Of a stretch of DNA of 64,000 nucleotides, positions 16,701 to 24,635 are shown one piece after another. The stretch covers positions 186,001 to 250,000 of the forward strand of contig NZ_JAGHMH010000028.1 of the NCBI RefSeq assembly GCF_017741935.1. The letters run 5' to 3'. The translations under genes were made by a program, and so were the position numbers. This stretch comes from Rhizobium sp. 16-449-1b (GTDB lineage: Bacteria > Pseudomonadota > Alphaproteobacteria > Rhizobiales > Rhizobiaceae). The number at the start of each line of letters is the position of its first letter. Position 1 is the stretch's first letter. The notes beneath the pieces were generated by a model. The model made no database searches. It saw nothing but the letters and a program-made list of their open reading frames with translations, and had not been told where the DNA came from.

Positions 16701-19700
16701 CAGCGCTTCCGCCTGGGCGGTGCTGAGTGCGGCAAGCTGCTGGGTGGTGAGACCTGCAATCGCATTCTTGCTCAGCGCGGCGATCTGGGCCGTCGTCAGG
16801 GCCCGGATCGTGTCCGTCGACATGCCTCCCAGCGCGCTTGATGTGATCGCGGCGATATCCTTGGTCGAGAAGGTCACGACATCATCCGGTCCGAGGACCG
16901 AGAGCTGGCTGGAATTCAGCGTGCCGACCTGGTTGCTTGTGAGCGCCTCCGCCTGTGCGGTCGAAAGTGCCGCCAGCTGTTGCGAGGTCAGTCCGGTGAT
17001 GCCGGCAACCGAGAGAGCAGCGATCTGCGCTGTCGAGAGTGCCGCGATGTCGTCCGTGCGCAGCGCGCCGATCTGAGACGAACTGAGCGCCGCCATCTGC
17101 TTGGTCGACAGCGCCAGGATCTGCGTGTTGCTGAGGGCCGCGACCTGGCTGGTCGAAAGGCCGGAGACGCCGGACGAGCTCATGGCGGCCAGCTGCTGCG
17201 TGGTCAGCCCGGCCATGTCGCCGGTGCTGAGCCCCGCTACCTGCTTGGTGGTCATCGCGGCGATCTGACTGGTGCTGAGCGTGTGCAGCTGCGCGCTGTT
17301 CAGCGCGTCGACCTGATCGGATGTCAGGCCTGTGATCCCCGATGGGGTCAGGACGGCGATCTGGTCCGTGGAAAGAACGGCGACATTGTCGCCCAGTGCT
17401 GCGACCTGCGCCGATGTGAGTGCCTTCACCTGCACGATGGAGAGCTTGGCGATCTGGTCGGTGCCGAGTGCTGCGACCTGGGTGCTCGTGAGGCTGGCCA
17501 AAGCACTCGTGCTCAACAACGCGATCTGCGCGGTGGTCAGGCCCGCGACCGCATCGGCGCTGAGGCCGGGCAAGCCCTTGTTGGTGATTGCCGCGATATC
17601 GGCGGTCGAGAAGGTCGCGATGTCCTCAGCAGAAAGCGCGGAGAACTGAAGGGACGTCAGCGCCGCCACCTGTACGGGCGACAGTGTCTCGATCTGCGAT
17701 GTGCTCATCGCGCCGATCTGCAGGCTGGTGAGGCTGGCGATCGCGCTGGTGTTGAGCGCTGCGATCTGCTCGTTCGTCAGTCCTTCGATAGCGTCGCCGC
17801 TGAGGCCCGAAATGGCCTTGTTGGTGATCGCCGCGATATCGGCGGTGGAGAAGGTCGCGATGTCATCGGCGCCGAGGGCGGCCATTTGCGCGGAGCTCAA
17901 AACCTTCACCTGCGCCGGCGACAGGGCTTCGACCTGCGCGGTGCTGAGAGCGCCCATCTGGTCGCTTGTCAGGCTTGCGACCGCGCTCGTGCTCATGGCC
18001 GCGATCTGGGCGGTGGAAAGCGTTGCGAGCACATCCGTGGTTAGCCCTGGCAGGGCCTTGTTGGTGATCGCTGCGATATCGGCCGTCGAGAAGGTTGCGA
18101 TGTCGCTGGCGTCGAGGGCGCCAAGCTGCAACGAAGTCAGCGACAAGACCTGGAGCGGCAATAAAGCCTCGACCTGCGCCGAGTTAAGGGCGTTGATCTG
18201 GTCGGTCGTCAAGCTGGCGATCGACGTGGTGCTCAAGGCGGCGATCTGGGCGGCGGAGAGCGCCGCGACCTGGTCCGTGCCCAGCGTGGAGATCTGTAGC
18301 GTCTTCAGCACACTGATCTGGGCGGTCGTGAAGGCTCCGATCTGGCCCGATGACAGGCTGGACACGTTGAGGCCGGGGACTGCCTTGCTCGAGAGTGCCG
18401 CGATATCGGCTGTCGAGAAGGTTGCGATGCCGTCTTCGCCGAGCGCCGAGAGCTGCAGCGAACTCAGCCATGCCACCTGCGCCGGAGTGAATGCCTCGAC
18501 CTGGCTGGTGCTCAAAACCGCGAGCTGCGTCGTCTTCAGCGCGCTCACCTGTGCCGTCGTCAACGAGGCTATCTGGCCGGTGGAAAAGGTTGCGATGATA
18601 TCGGTGCTGAGACCGGGGATCGCTTTGCTGGTGATCGCGGCGATATCGGCTGTCGAGAAGGTCGCCATGTGGTCGGCATCGATCGCGGCGAGCTGGACGG
18701 AGGTCAGCGACGCCACTTGTGCCGGCGTCAGCGCCTCGACCTGGTCGGTACTGAGCGCTGCGATCTGCATGCTTGTGAGCCGCGGGATCGTCGTCGAGTT
18801 CAGGGCCGCGATCTGGGCGGTGGAGAAGGTCGAGATGATATCGGTGGTCAGGCCGGTAACGGCTCTGCTGGTGATCGCTGCGATATCGTCGGTCGAAAAG
18901 GTCGCGAGGTGTTCGGCGTCGAACACGGCGAGCTGAACCGAACTCAGCGCCTTCACCTGCGTCGGCGACAGCGCTTCCGTCTGGTCGGTGGTCAGCGCGG
19001 CCAGCTGGTCCGTTCCCAGTGTCGCGATCTGGGCGGTGGACAGCGCCGCGATCTGGGCGGTGGAGAGCGAATCCATGCTGAGCCCGGTAAAGCCCCTGCT
19101 GGTGATCGCGGCGATATCGGCTGTCGAGAAGGCTGCGATATCGTCGGCACCGAAGGCCGCGATCTGCGCCGCGCTCAGCGCCTTGACCTGCGCGGGCGTC
19201 AAGGCCTCGGCCTGTTCCACGCTCAGCGCGTCGATCTGGTCGGTCGTCAGGCTGGCGATCGCGGCGGTGCTCAGCGCGGCGATCTTGCCGGTCGAAAGCC
19301 CTTCCAGCTGCCCGGTGCTGAAGCCCGCAATCTGCGCGCCGAGCGAGGTGATCTGGCTGGTCGAGAATGACGCGATCTGATCTGCGCTCAAGGCTTCGAG
19401 CTGGCTGCCGGTGAGATTGGCGATCAGGCTCGTGGACATGGCGGCGATCTGGGCCGACGACAGCGCGCCGATCGCATCCGTGCTCAGGCCCGACATGGCG
19501 CGGCTGGAAATCGCGGCGATCGCGGCGGTCGAGAAGGCTTCGATGTCTGAGGCGTCGAGTGCGGCGAGTTGCCCGGAGCTCAGCGCCTTCACCTGTACCG
19601 ACGATAGCGCCCGGAATTGTTCGTCGTTCAGGGCTCCGAGCTGCTCGGTCGTCAGGCTCGCGATCGAACCGGTGCCGAGGGCGGCGATCTGCGCGGTCGA

Positions 19701-20750
19701 CAGCGCGGCGATGGAGCCCGGGCTGAGGCCTGCAATGGCCTTGCTGCTGATGGCCGCCATATCAGCGACCGAGAAGGCCGCGATGCCATCCTGGTTGAGA
19801 ACGGCAAGCTGGTCGGAAGTGAGCGCCTTCACCTGTTGCGGCGTGAAGGCTTCAACCTGTTCGGGGCTGAGCGCCTCGATCTGTGCTGTTGTCAGGCTCG
19901 CCAGCGCGCCCGAGCTGAGCGAGGCGATATGGTTCGGCGAGAGCGCTTCGATCTGTCCGATATCGAGCGAGGCGAGCTGCGCCGTCGTCAGCGTATTGGC
20001 CTGAGCCGTCGTCATCGCCGCGATCTGGTCGGGCGACAGGGCGGACAGGTTCAGGCCCTTCATGGCCTTGGTGTTGATCGCCGCAATGTCTTCGAGCGAC
20101 AGCATGGCGATGTCGTCAGGCCCGAGTGCTGCCAGCTGCGAGGAGGTCATCGCCGCCATCTGCGACGGCGAAAACGCTTCGACCTGGTCGGCGCTCAATG
20201 CACTGACCTGGCTGCTCGTGAGCGACGCGACGGCGCTTGTGTTCAAGGCCGCGATCTGATCCGGAGACAGGGCCGCGAGTGCCGCCGTACCGAGACCCTG
20301 GATAGCCTTGGTGATGGCGGCGATATCGGCTGTCGAGAAGGTTGCGATGTCCTCGGGGCTGAGTGCCGCAAGCTGTGCGGTGGACAGCGCCTTGATCTGG
20401 TTCGGGGTCAGCGCTTCCGACTGCTCGGTCGTCAAGGCGCCCAGCTGCGACGTGGTGAGAGCCGAGACCTGAACGGATGTCAGGCTCTCGATGGCATATT
20501 TGTTGAGCGCATGAAGCTGATCGAAGCTGAAGCCGACGATGGAGGTCTTGGCAATCGCGCTGAGTTGCTGCGAGTTCATCGCCTCGACGTCCTCGACATC
20601 GAGCGCCGCGATCTGGGACGACGATAGGGCCTTGACCTGGGCCGTGGACAGCGACGCGATGTCGTCGGTTGTCCATGCTGCGACTGCCGCGGACGAAAGG
20701 GATCTGATCTGCGTTATCGTCAGCGTGGATGCAACGGTCGTCATGCTCAT
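13743..20750 (-). CDS. Giant octapeptide-repeat protein, function unknown
   Basis: About 2,335 residues, nearly all an unbroken run of eight-residue units with consensus L-S/T-S/T-x-Q/D-I/V-A-A. Units are grouped in super-repeats of ten (80 residues). The N-terminus (MSMTTVASTLTITQIRSL) has no signal peptide or membrane segment. The C-terminus leaves the repeat in an Ala/Thr-rich linker and ends SEQAQVASVIMSYLE. I found no cysteine and very few aromatic or basic residues, so it is acidic and low-complexity. I chose ATG 20750 over the TTG at 20777; ATG 20744 is equally possible, with GGGA as a weak ribosome site. S-x-x-Q/D with Leu before and Ile after matches a helix capping box with hydrophobic staple, so each unit probably starts a short helix. 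Function, partner and export route are unknown. Confidence 0.85.
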   Translation of the reverse strand: MSMTTVASTLTITQIRSLSSAAVAAWTTDDIASLSTAQVKALSSSQIAALDVEDVEAMNSQQLSAIAKTSIVGFSFDQLHALNKYAIESLTSVQVSALTTSQLGALTTEQSEALTPNQIKALSTAQLAALSPEDIATFSTADIAAITKAIQGLGTAALAALSPDQIAALNTSAVASLTSSQVSALSADQVEAFSPSQMAAMTSSQLAALGPDDIAMLSLEDIAAINTKAMKGLNLSALSPDQIAAMTTAQANTLTTAQLASLDIGQIEALSPNHIASLSSGALASLTTAQIEALSPEQVEAFTPQQVKALTSDQLAVLNQDGIAAFSVADMAAISSKAIAGLSPGSIAALSTAQIAALGTGSIASLTTEQLGALNDEQFRALSSVQVKALSSGQLAALDASDIEAFSTAAIAAISSRAMSGLSTDAIGALSSAQIAAMSTSLIANLTGSQLEALSADQIASFSTSQITSLGAQIAGFSTGQLEGLSTGKIAALSTAAIASLTTDQIDALSVEQAEALTPAQVKALSAAQIAAFGADDIAAFSTADIAAITSRGFTGLSMDSLSTAQIAALSTAQIATLGTDQLAALTTDQTEALSPTQVKALSSVQLAVFDAEHLATFSTDDIAAITSRAVTGLTTDIISTFSTAQIAALNSTTIPRLTSMQIAALSTDQVEALTPAQVASLTSVQLAAIDADHMATFSTADIAAITSKAIPGLSTDIIATFSTGQIASLTTAQVSALKTTQLAVLSTSQVEAFTPAQVAWLSSLQLSALGEDGIATFSTADIAALSSKAVPGLNVSSLSSGQIGAFTTAQISVLKTLQISTLGTDQVAALSAAQIAALSTTSIASLTTDQINALNSAQVEALLPLQVLSLTSLQLGALDASDIATFSTADIAAITNKALPGLTTDVLATLSTAQIAAMSTSAVASLTSDQMGALSTAQVEALSPAQVKVLSSAQMAALGADDIATFSTADIAAITNKAISGLSGDAIEGLTNEQIAALNTSAIASLTSLQIGAMSTSQIETLSPVQVAALTSLQFSALSAEDIATFSTADIAAITNKGLPGLSADAVAGLTTAQIALLSTSALASLTSTQVAALGTDQIAKLSIVQVKALTSAQVAALGDNVAVLSTDQIAVLTPSGITGLTSDQVDALNSAQLHTLSTSQIAAMTTKQVAGLSTGDMAGLTTQQLAAMSSSGVSGLSTSQVAALSNTQILALSTKQMAALSSSQIGALRTDDIAALSTAQIAALSVAGITGLTSQQLAALSTAQAEALTSNQVGTLNSSQLSVLGPDDVVTFSTKDIAAITSSALGGMSTDTIRALTTAQIAALSKNAIAGLTTQQLAALSTAQAEALTSSQISGLSSSQLAALTADDIATFSTKDMAAIGSGAIAGLSTGTIAALSASQIAALNTAAITGMTTGQISALRTDQVEALTSAQIGALSSKQTAALSTDDIAILSAKNIAAINSGAIAGLSAAALATLTTSQIAALSTAGIAGLTVDLISALSSDQIGALTTSQIAALSSRQIGALGTDDLASLTTAQVAALSTAGIPGLSSDQIAALSTDQTEALTSLQVGALNSRQIAALGTDDLSHFSTADIAAIGSGAILGLSTGAISALSTAQIVAMSSAGISGLSSGQMAALGSNQVEVLTTAQIGALSSKQVGALATDRIAALSIDQIAAFGTAGIAGLTSDQIGALSVRQVEAFTSVQVGALNSKQIAALGTDDLDSFSTADMAAITSSAIAGISTSAIASLSGDQISALSPTGIAGLTSDQIGALRTNQVEALTTAQVGALTSKQIAALNTADIGAFSPEQIAALSTAGIAGLSTSQLVALHSDQMEALTSIQIGALSSRQVAVLTPGNLDGFTTAEIAAISSSAISGLSTAALASLSPSQIAALSTAGIAGLSTDQIAALSVDQAEALTSTQIGVLSSKQIAALGTDDLDSFTTAEIAAISSAAISGLSPTTIASLSAEQIGALSTAGIAGLSTAQIAALSTSQVEMLSTGQIGALGSAQVAALSTGDIAVLSVEQVAALSAQGIAGLGSGQAGALNIDQMEKLSTSQIAALSSDALKGLTSSSLDALTPAKLAAISSGAMKGLSTGFIASLSTEEIAALGSSGVSGLTSDQIHALSTDQFSTFSTNQIAALSSSGLAGLTTDQLQTLSTEEFAAITPTSIKGLTTALFSTLPSNDIAALTTGQVAALSYSQVVAMSTAQIGMLSTTQIGALNVVQAAALGPDDLAGFSPESIIALSSSAVSGLSTRALSALTVSQAEAFTPAQINAMTSAQVQALTNGPLSGASAAAATTTTATTPPETATSAATASDTSEQAQVASVIMSYLE
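13930..20720 (-). repeat. 24-bp/240-bp nested tandem repeat array
   Basis: The DNA encoding the octad protein repeats every 24 bases and, at a higher level, about every 240 bases. The marker GCCGCGATATCGGC or a close variant recurs at 17590, 17830 and 18070, and again at 18397, 18637 and 18877, each 240 bases apart. The 327-base step from 18070 to 18397 shows a block of different length. Copies are diverged, not identical. Confidence 0.9.
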
Positions 20751-21492
20751 CAATCCCAAATGTTCAAATGGCGTCAATAAAAAGCCAGGCCGAAACCCCG
20801 ATAGCGAACGGCAGGCGGCTTCCGGCCGAAGGTCTGAATGAGGAATCGGTCACCCAAGCCCGCGCAGCTAAGAGCCGAAGATAGGTTGTGTGGCTTGTCT
20901 GAACCTGAAATTGCAGGTGGTCTCTCCCCAAACAGGGGCCGTGCCCGCTGCCGGGAAGAAGGTTAAGTCGCGGGCCTTGCCCGCAGCTGGTGTCATCCTG
21001 CGTGCTCGCGCGGGTGCTATCAGCGACCGCGAAATTGCGCGGCGCCGGCAATTTCGCACATGTCCAAAATTATCACGCAATTGTCATATGAAGGAATCAC
21101 GGCTCCACTACACGGCGACGCAAAGCGATAGGATTTGCGCATGCCAAAGAGTGGACGAATGAACGTGTATGGGACGGCTCTTTCCGTGCCCTGCATCTTT
21201 ACCGAGAACGACAACGGCGGAACGATCCGCGGATGCCCGCGATTCCTCGCGCTCGTGGCCGGAAAACAGAGCATCCGCCTGCTCGATACGATCAGCGGCA
21301 GATCCACGCCGATCGCGCTTCACCGCATCGATCGACGCGGCAGGGCGCGGTTTCGCTGGCTCTGAGCTCGCATTGAGACCGGGGCGCGTCCGCCTGCAGC
21401 GCGATGTTTCCCGCAAGCACGACCGGTCACGAAAAGCCTGATTTTCTCCGCCTGACCTTTCCCATGCTGCATTGCACTCTAGCTGATGTCGT
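20751..21492. other. Long non-coding gap between octad-repeat gene and MscS gene
   Basis: This 742-base stretch separates two divergent genes and must hold both promoters. It contains a perfect inverted repeat at 21029-21057 and a small GCGGGC/GCCCGC hairpin at 20970-20984. Short frames on both strands look unlike proteins (Arg/Ser/Pro-rich shadow composition), so I call no gene here. Confidence 0.55.
21029..21057. promoter_or_regulatory. Perfect 10-bp inverted repeat (possible operator or leader hairpin)
   Basis: GCGAAATTGC (21029-21038) and GCAATTTCGC (21048-21057) are exact reverse complements around a 9-base GC-rich centre that itself holds the palindrome CGGCGCCG. It lies about 280 bases upstream of the octad-repeat gene in a gap without genes and has no adjacent T run on either strand. 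Confidence 0.55.
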
Positions 21493-22614
21493 ATGGAACG
21501 CTTCATTCTCGACTTTCAGGAGGCAACCGCATGGTTGCCCGCTTGGCTGGTCAGCATCGGTGTCCTTGCCGCTGCACTGGCCGTAGGCCTGATGATCCAT
21601 CGCCTCGCTTTTCGCTTTCTGAGCCGCGTGGTCGAAACGCGGGATCTGTTCTGGCGCTCGCTGGTGTCGCGCGGTCGCCGGCCGCTGAGGCTCAGCATCC
21701 TGACGATGACGCTGTCGCTCGGCGCCACGATCGCGCCGCTGACGACACCGCAGGCAGAGCTCATCCGCCACATTCTGTTGCTTGGCTTCATCGCCGTCGT
21801 CGGCTGGATCAGCAAGACCACGCTGCACATCTGGATGACGGTCTATCTGCGTCGCTTCAAGCTCGACGCCGAAGACAATCTGTTGGCGCGCACCCACGTC
21901 ACCCAATCACGCATCGGCGAGCGCATCGCCGCTTTCATGATCGTTGCCATCACGATCGCGGCGGGGCTGATGACCTTTCCGGCCGTGCAGCAATATGGCG
22001 TGAGCCTGCTCGCCTCGGCCGGCGTCGCCGGCATCGTGCTCGGCCTCGCCTTGCAGCCGGTGCTGAAGAACGTCTTCGCCGGCATACAGCTTGCGATCAC
22101 CCAGCCGATCCGCATCGACGACGCGCTGATCGTCGAGGGCGAGTGGGGTAATGTGGAGGAGATCACCTCGACCTACGTGGTGGTCAAGCTATGGGATTGG
22201 CGAAGGCTGATCCTGCCGCTCAGCTATTTCATCGAGAACCCCTTCCAGAACTGGACGCGGGAGAGCTCGGCGCTGATCGGGACCGTCATGATCTATCTCG
22301 ATTACTCGGTGCCCGTTACGGTGATCCGGTCTAAGGTCGAGGAAATAGCCGCCGCCTCCAAGCTCTGGGACAAGCGGGTGGTCGCCGTGCAGGTCACCGA
22401 TTTCCGAGAAAACGTCATGGAAATCCGCATCCTCGTCTCGGCTTCCAATGCGCCGAAGACCTTCGACCTGCGTTGCGAAATGCGTGAAAAGATCATCGAT
22501 TTCGTGCAGCGTGAGTACCCGGCGAGCTTGCCGCGCGTGCGGGCCGAGGGTGCCGCCAACTTCAACGGCGTGATCGGCGGCGACGCCGCGGTTCGGGCCT
22601 CGGCGCATTCCTGA
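21493..22614 (+). CDS. MscS-family mechanosensitive channel
   Basis: A 373-residue inner-membrane protein. It has four to five predicted membrane helices (residues about 15-35, 70-88, 95-115, 150-170 and the pore helix near 180-205, LLASAGVAGIVLGLALQPVLKNVFAG), then the beta-domain starting RIDDALIVEGEWGNVEEI and a cytoplasmic alpha/beta domain. These match MscS channels that release solutes on hypo-osmotic shock. NPFQNWTRESS is a frequent motif of the longer alphaproteobacterial subgroup. The gene stands alone, convergent with the deacetylase gene at 22639. Confidence 0.92.
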   Translation: MERFILDFQEATAWLPAWLVSIGVLAAALAVGLMIHRLAFRFLSRVVETRDLFWRSLVSRGRRPLRLSILTMTLSLGATIAPLTTPQAELIRHILLLGFIAVVGWISKTTLHIWMTVYLRRFKLDAEDNLLARTHVTQSRIGERIAAFMIVAITIAAGLMTFPAVQQYGVSLLASAGVAGIVLGLALQPVLKNVFAGIQLAITQPIRIDDALIVEGEWGNVEEITSTYVVVKLWDWRRLILPLSYFIENPFQNWTRESSALIGTVMIYLDYSVPVTVIRSKVEEIAAASKLWDKRVVAVQVTDFRENVMEIRILVSASNAPKTFDLRCEMREKIIDFVQREYPASLPRVRAEGAANFNGVIGGDAAVRASAHS

Positions 22615-22638
22615 TTATCGGCGCTGCGGATTCGGGAG

Positions 22639-23316
22639 TCACACCCATTGCTTCAGCTGCATGCGGGCCGCTCTCCGCAGCCGGCTCATGGCAGGCATGT
22701 CTCCCGACAGCGCGTCGCTCAGCGCATCATCCGTCGTGTCGGATCGAACCGAGGTTCGGGCCCGCAGGAACGATGTTGGATCAGCACTCCCCTTGTCGCT
22801 CGAATATGCGGATTTGTATCCCGCGCTCCGCAGCCGCGACAAAACGGCGGCGTTGTATCGGCCGAAGGGGATGGACGCGTCTTTGATCTCGAAGCCGCAC
22901 GCCTCTTCCAGCACGCTCTTCGACGTCTTCAGCTCCTCGTCCAGTTGGGCGGGGGCAAGGCTCGACCAGTCGCGGTGGGCGATGCCGTGGCTGCCGATCG
23001 GCATGCCCATGTCAACAAGCGCATTGATATCAGCCTTACCGAGCGACCCCGGCTCGCCGATCCGGCCCGTCAGGACGAAGAACTGTGCCGTGAGGCCACG
23101 CTTGGTGAGCGCAGGTGCTGCGATCGTGAGGTCGGAGGTGTTGCTGTCGTCGAAAGTGACAGCCAAGGCGTCGCGCTCGGGGTGAGCGGCGATACGATCG
23201 AGCATGTCGTTGAACCGCGCGGTGCTCAGCCAATAGGGTGCTTCGCCCGGTTCCAGTGGCCGTTCAGGCTCGCCGATGCCGTGGAAGTTGATGATCCGGA
23301 GCGCCGTCCTTGCCAT
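22639..23316 (-). CDS. Polysaccharide deacetylase (NodB homology domain)
   Basis: A 225-residue protein of carbohydrate esterase family 4 type. The NodB motifs are present: VTFDDSNTSD (TFDD, catalytic base and metal Asp) and GSHGIAHRDW (metal-binding SHxxxH variant). The usual third motif is represented by IPFGRYN. There is no signal peptide, so it may act on a cytoplasmic glycan precursor or be exported otherwise. The start ATG 23316 lies 2 bases after the stop of the glycosyltransferase gene, so the two are translationally coupled. It is the last gene of the minus-strand polysaccharide cluster. Confidence 0.88.
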   Translation of the reverse strand: MARTALRIINFHGIGEPERPLEPGEAPYWLSTARFNDMLDRIAAHPERDALAVTFDDSNTSDLTIAAPALTKRGLTAQFFVLTGRIGEPGSLGKADINALVDMGMPIGSHGIAHRDWSSLAPAQLDEELKTSKSVLEEACGFEIKDASIPFGRYNAAVLSRLRSAGYKSAYSSDKGSADPTSFLRARTSVRSDTTDDALSDALSGDMPAMSRLRRAARMQLKQWV

Positions 23317-23318
23317 TC

Positions 23319-24269
23319 TCAGCTCCGGCGGACCGCCATGAATTCGGTCGGCGACTTCAGCGGCATCAGCGCGCTCGACAGCGCCGCCCGGTGCGCCGCC
23401 CCTCGCCAGCAGCGGATTGCCTGCCCGAGCGCGATGCCCAGCCTGAAGATCGATGTCTGCAGGGCATTGTGATGGCGGCCGTAGTAGCGGATGCGATTGG
23501 CGGTCATCAGCGCGAAGAGGCGCGCGTTGCGACCGCTGCCGCCGCTTTCATGCATGACCTGCGAGCGCGGCTCGAACACCACCTCGAAGCCGGCTTCGCG
23601 CACGCGCCGGAGGTAATCGACCTCCTCGCTGTAGAGAAAGAAGGATTCGTCCCAAGCGCCGATCAAGTCCCGCACCCGCGCCGATACCAGCAGCGCCGAT
23701 CCCGTCGCCCACTCCACGGTGCCGCTGCGGCCGTAGCGCGCCGCGCCGCCGATGACTTCTCCGAGGCCAACGCGCATGGCGAGCGTGCCGCCGAGCAGGG
23801 CATCGGCCCAGGCCGTCATGATCGACGGCTCGCGCCGGAGCGTCGGATCGACCCGTCCCTCTTCGGTGTAATTCAGCGGAACGACGACGCCGGTCGAGGT
23901 CTTCTCGGCCCGCTCCACCAGCGGCCGCGCCGCGTCGGGATAGAGCCTGAGATCGGGATTGAGGATGAGCAGGTGCGATCCCGGATGCGCCCGTGCCGCC
24001 GCCACGTTGATTGCGGCGGCATAGCCGGCATTGTAGCCCATGCGGATCACTATCGGCGAAACCGGATGCGCCTCGGCCAGCTCCGCCGACCCGTCCTTGG
24101 ATTCGTTGTCGACGATAAGGACCTCGAAGCGATCGATGCCGGCAAGACCCGCCGGGATCGAATCGAGCAACGGCGGCAGCGCTTCCGCGCTGTTATAGGT
24201 GACGATGATGACGGAGAGCGCCGGCGACGCATCTTCCGTATTGCGCGCGATCGGACGATCTCGTTCCAT
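23319..24269 (-). CDS. Family 2 glycosyltransferase (WbbL/rhamnosyltransferase-like)
   Basis: A 316-residue GT-A fold enzyme: SVIIVTYNSAEALPPLLDSI, VLIVDNESKDGS and LLILNPDLRL (the DxD-equivalent region), then WATGSALLVSARV and DESFFLYSEEVDYLRRVREAG, which carry the acceptor-site ED motif. The pattern is that of rhamnosyl/galactofuranosyl-type transferases that add a sugar to lipid-linked glycan. I took ATG 24269; a GTG at 24290 would add seven residues, and neither start has a strong ribosome site. It lies in the run of six minus-strand genes ending with the deacetylase. Confidence 0.88.
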   Translation of the reverse strand: MERDRPIARNTEDASPALSVIIVTYNSAEALPPLLDSIPAGLAGIDRFEVLIVDNESKDGSAELAEAHPVSPIVIRMGYNAGYAAAINVAAARAHPGSHLLILNPDLRLYPDAARPLVERAEKTSTGVVVPLNYTEEGRVDPTLRREPSIMTAWADALLGGTLAMRVGLGEVIGGAARYGRSGTVEWATGSALLVSARVRDLIGAWDESFFLYSEEVDYLRRVREAGFEVVFEPRSQVMHESGGSGRNARLFALMTANRIRYYGRHHNALQTSIFRLGIALGQAIRCWRGAAHRAALSSALMPLKSPTEFMAVRRS

Positions 24270-24317
24270 GACTACCACTTTATCCCCCACCGTTGATTGG
24301 CCGCTAAGCCACGGTTG

Positions 24318-24590
24318 CTAGTGAAGCTGCTTGCGATCCACGAGGCTGCGATCGACGAACTGCGCCAGCGACCCCACGGTTTCGAACACCTCGCCGGTGA
24401 AATCGCTGTCATCGATCTGGAAGCCGAAGCGCGCTTCGAGTGCGGCCGCCAGGCTCAGCACGGCGAAGGAATCGAGCTCGGGAATATTGCCGAGCAGCGG
24501 CGTTGCGGCGGTCTCGATCCGATCCCGGTCTTCGATCCCTAGCGTTTCGATGATGACGTCCTTGACGGCCTCGAAGGTAGACGAATTCAT
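24318..24590 (-). CDS. Acyl carrier protein
   Basis: A 90-residue carrier protein. The phosphopantetheine attachment serine is Ser41 in PELDSFAVLSL, a variant of the usual DSL motif. The helix pattern (MNSSTFEAVKDVIIETLGI, then FDSFAV-like centre and FETVGSLAQFVDRS) is that of type II carrier proteins. GAGGGG lies 5 bases upstream of ATG 24590. It sits next to an acyl-CoA/aminoacyl ligase and a PLP decarboxylase, so it probably carries the product of that ligase rather than serving fatty-acid synthesis. This trio is typical of exosortase-A-associated polysaccharide loci. Confidence 0.9.
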   Translation of the reverse strand: MNSSTFEAVKDVIIETLGIEDRDRIETAATPLLGNIPELDSFAVLSLAAALEARFGFQIDDSDFTGEVFETVGSLAQFVDRSLVDRKQLH

Positions 24591-24635
24591 GATACCCCTC
24601 TTAATGTTGCCGGCTATCCGCCGGTTTAAATCAAA

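Noticed and set aside
13792..20627. Many long plus-strand open frames opposite the octad-repeat gene
   Set aside because: They arise because the 24-base repeat lacks stop codons on the complementary strand in several frames. They have no ribosome sites, change frame along the region, and their translations are only shadows of the repeat.
13930..20720. Possible CRISPR array or non-coding satellite
   Set aside because: The repeats are contiguous 24-base units without unique spacers and stay in one open frame for over 2,300 codons, so they are coding.
21108..21506. A 132-residue minus-strand frame between the octad gene and the MscS gene
   Set aside because: Its composition is Arg/Ser-rich and shadow-like, and it overlaps the MscS start; no homology pattern is visible.
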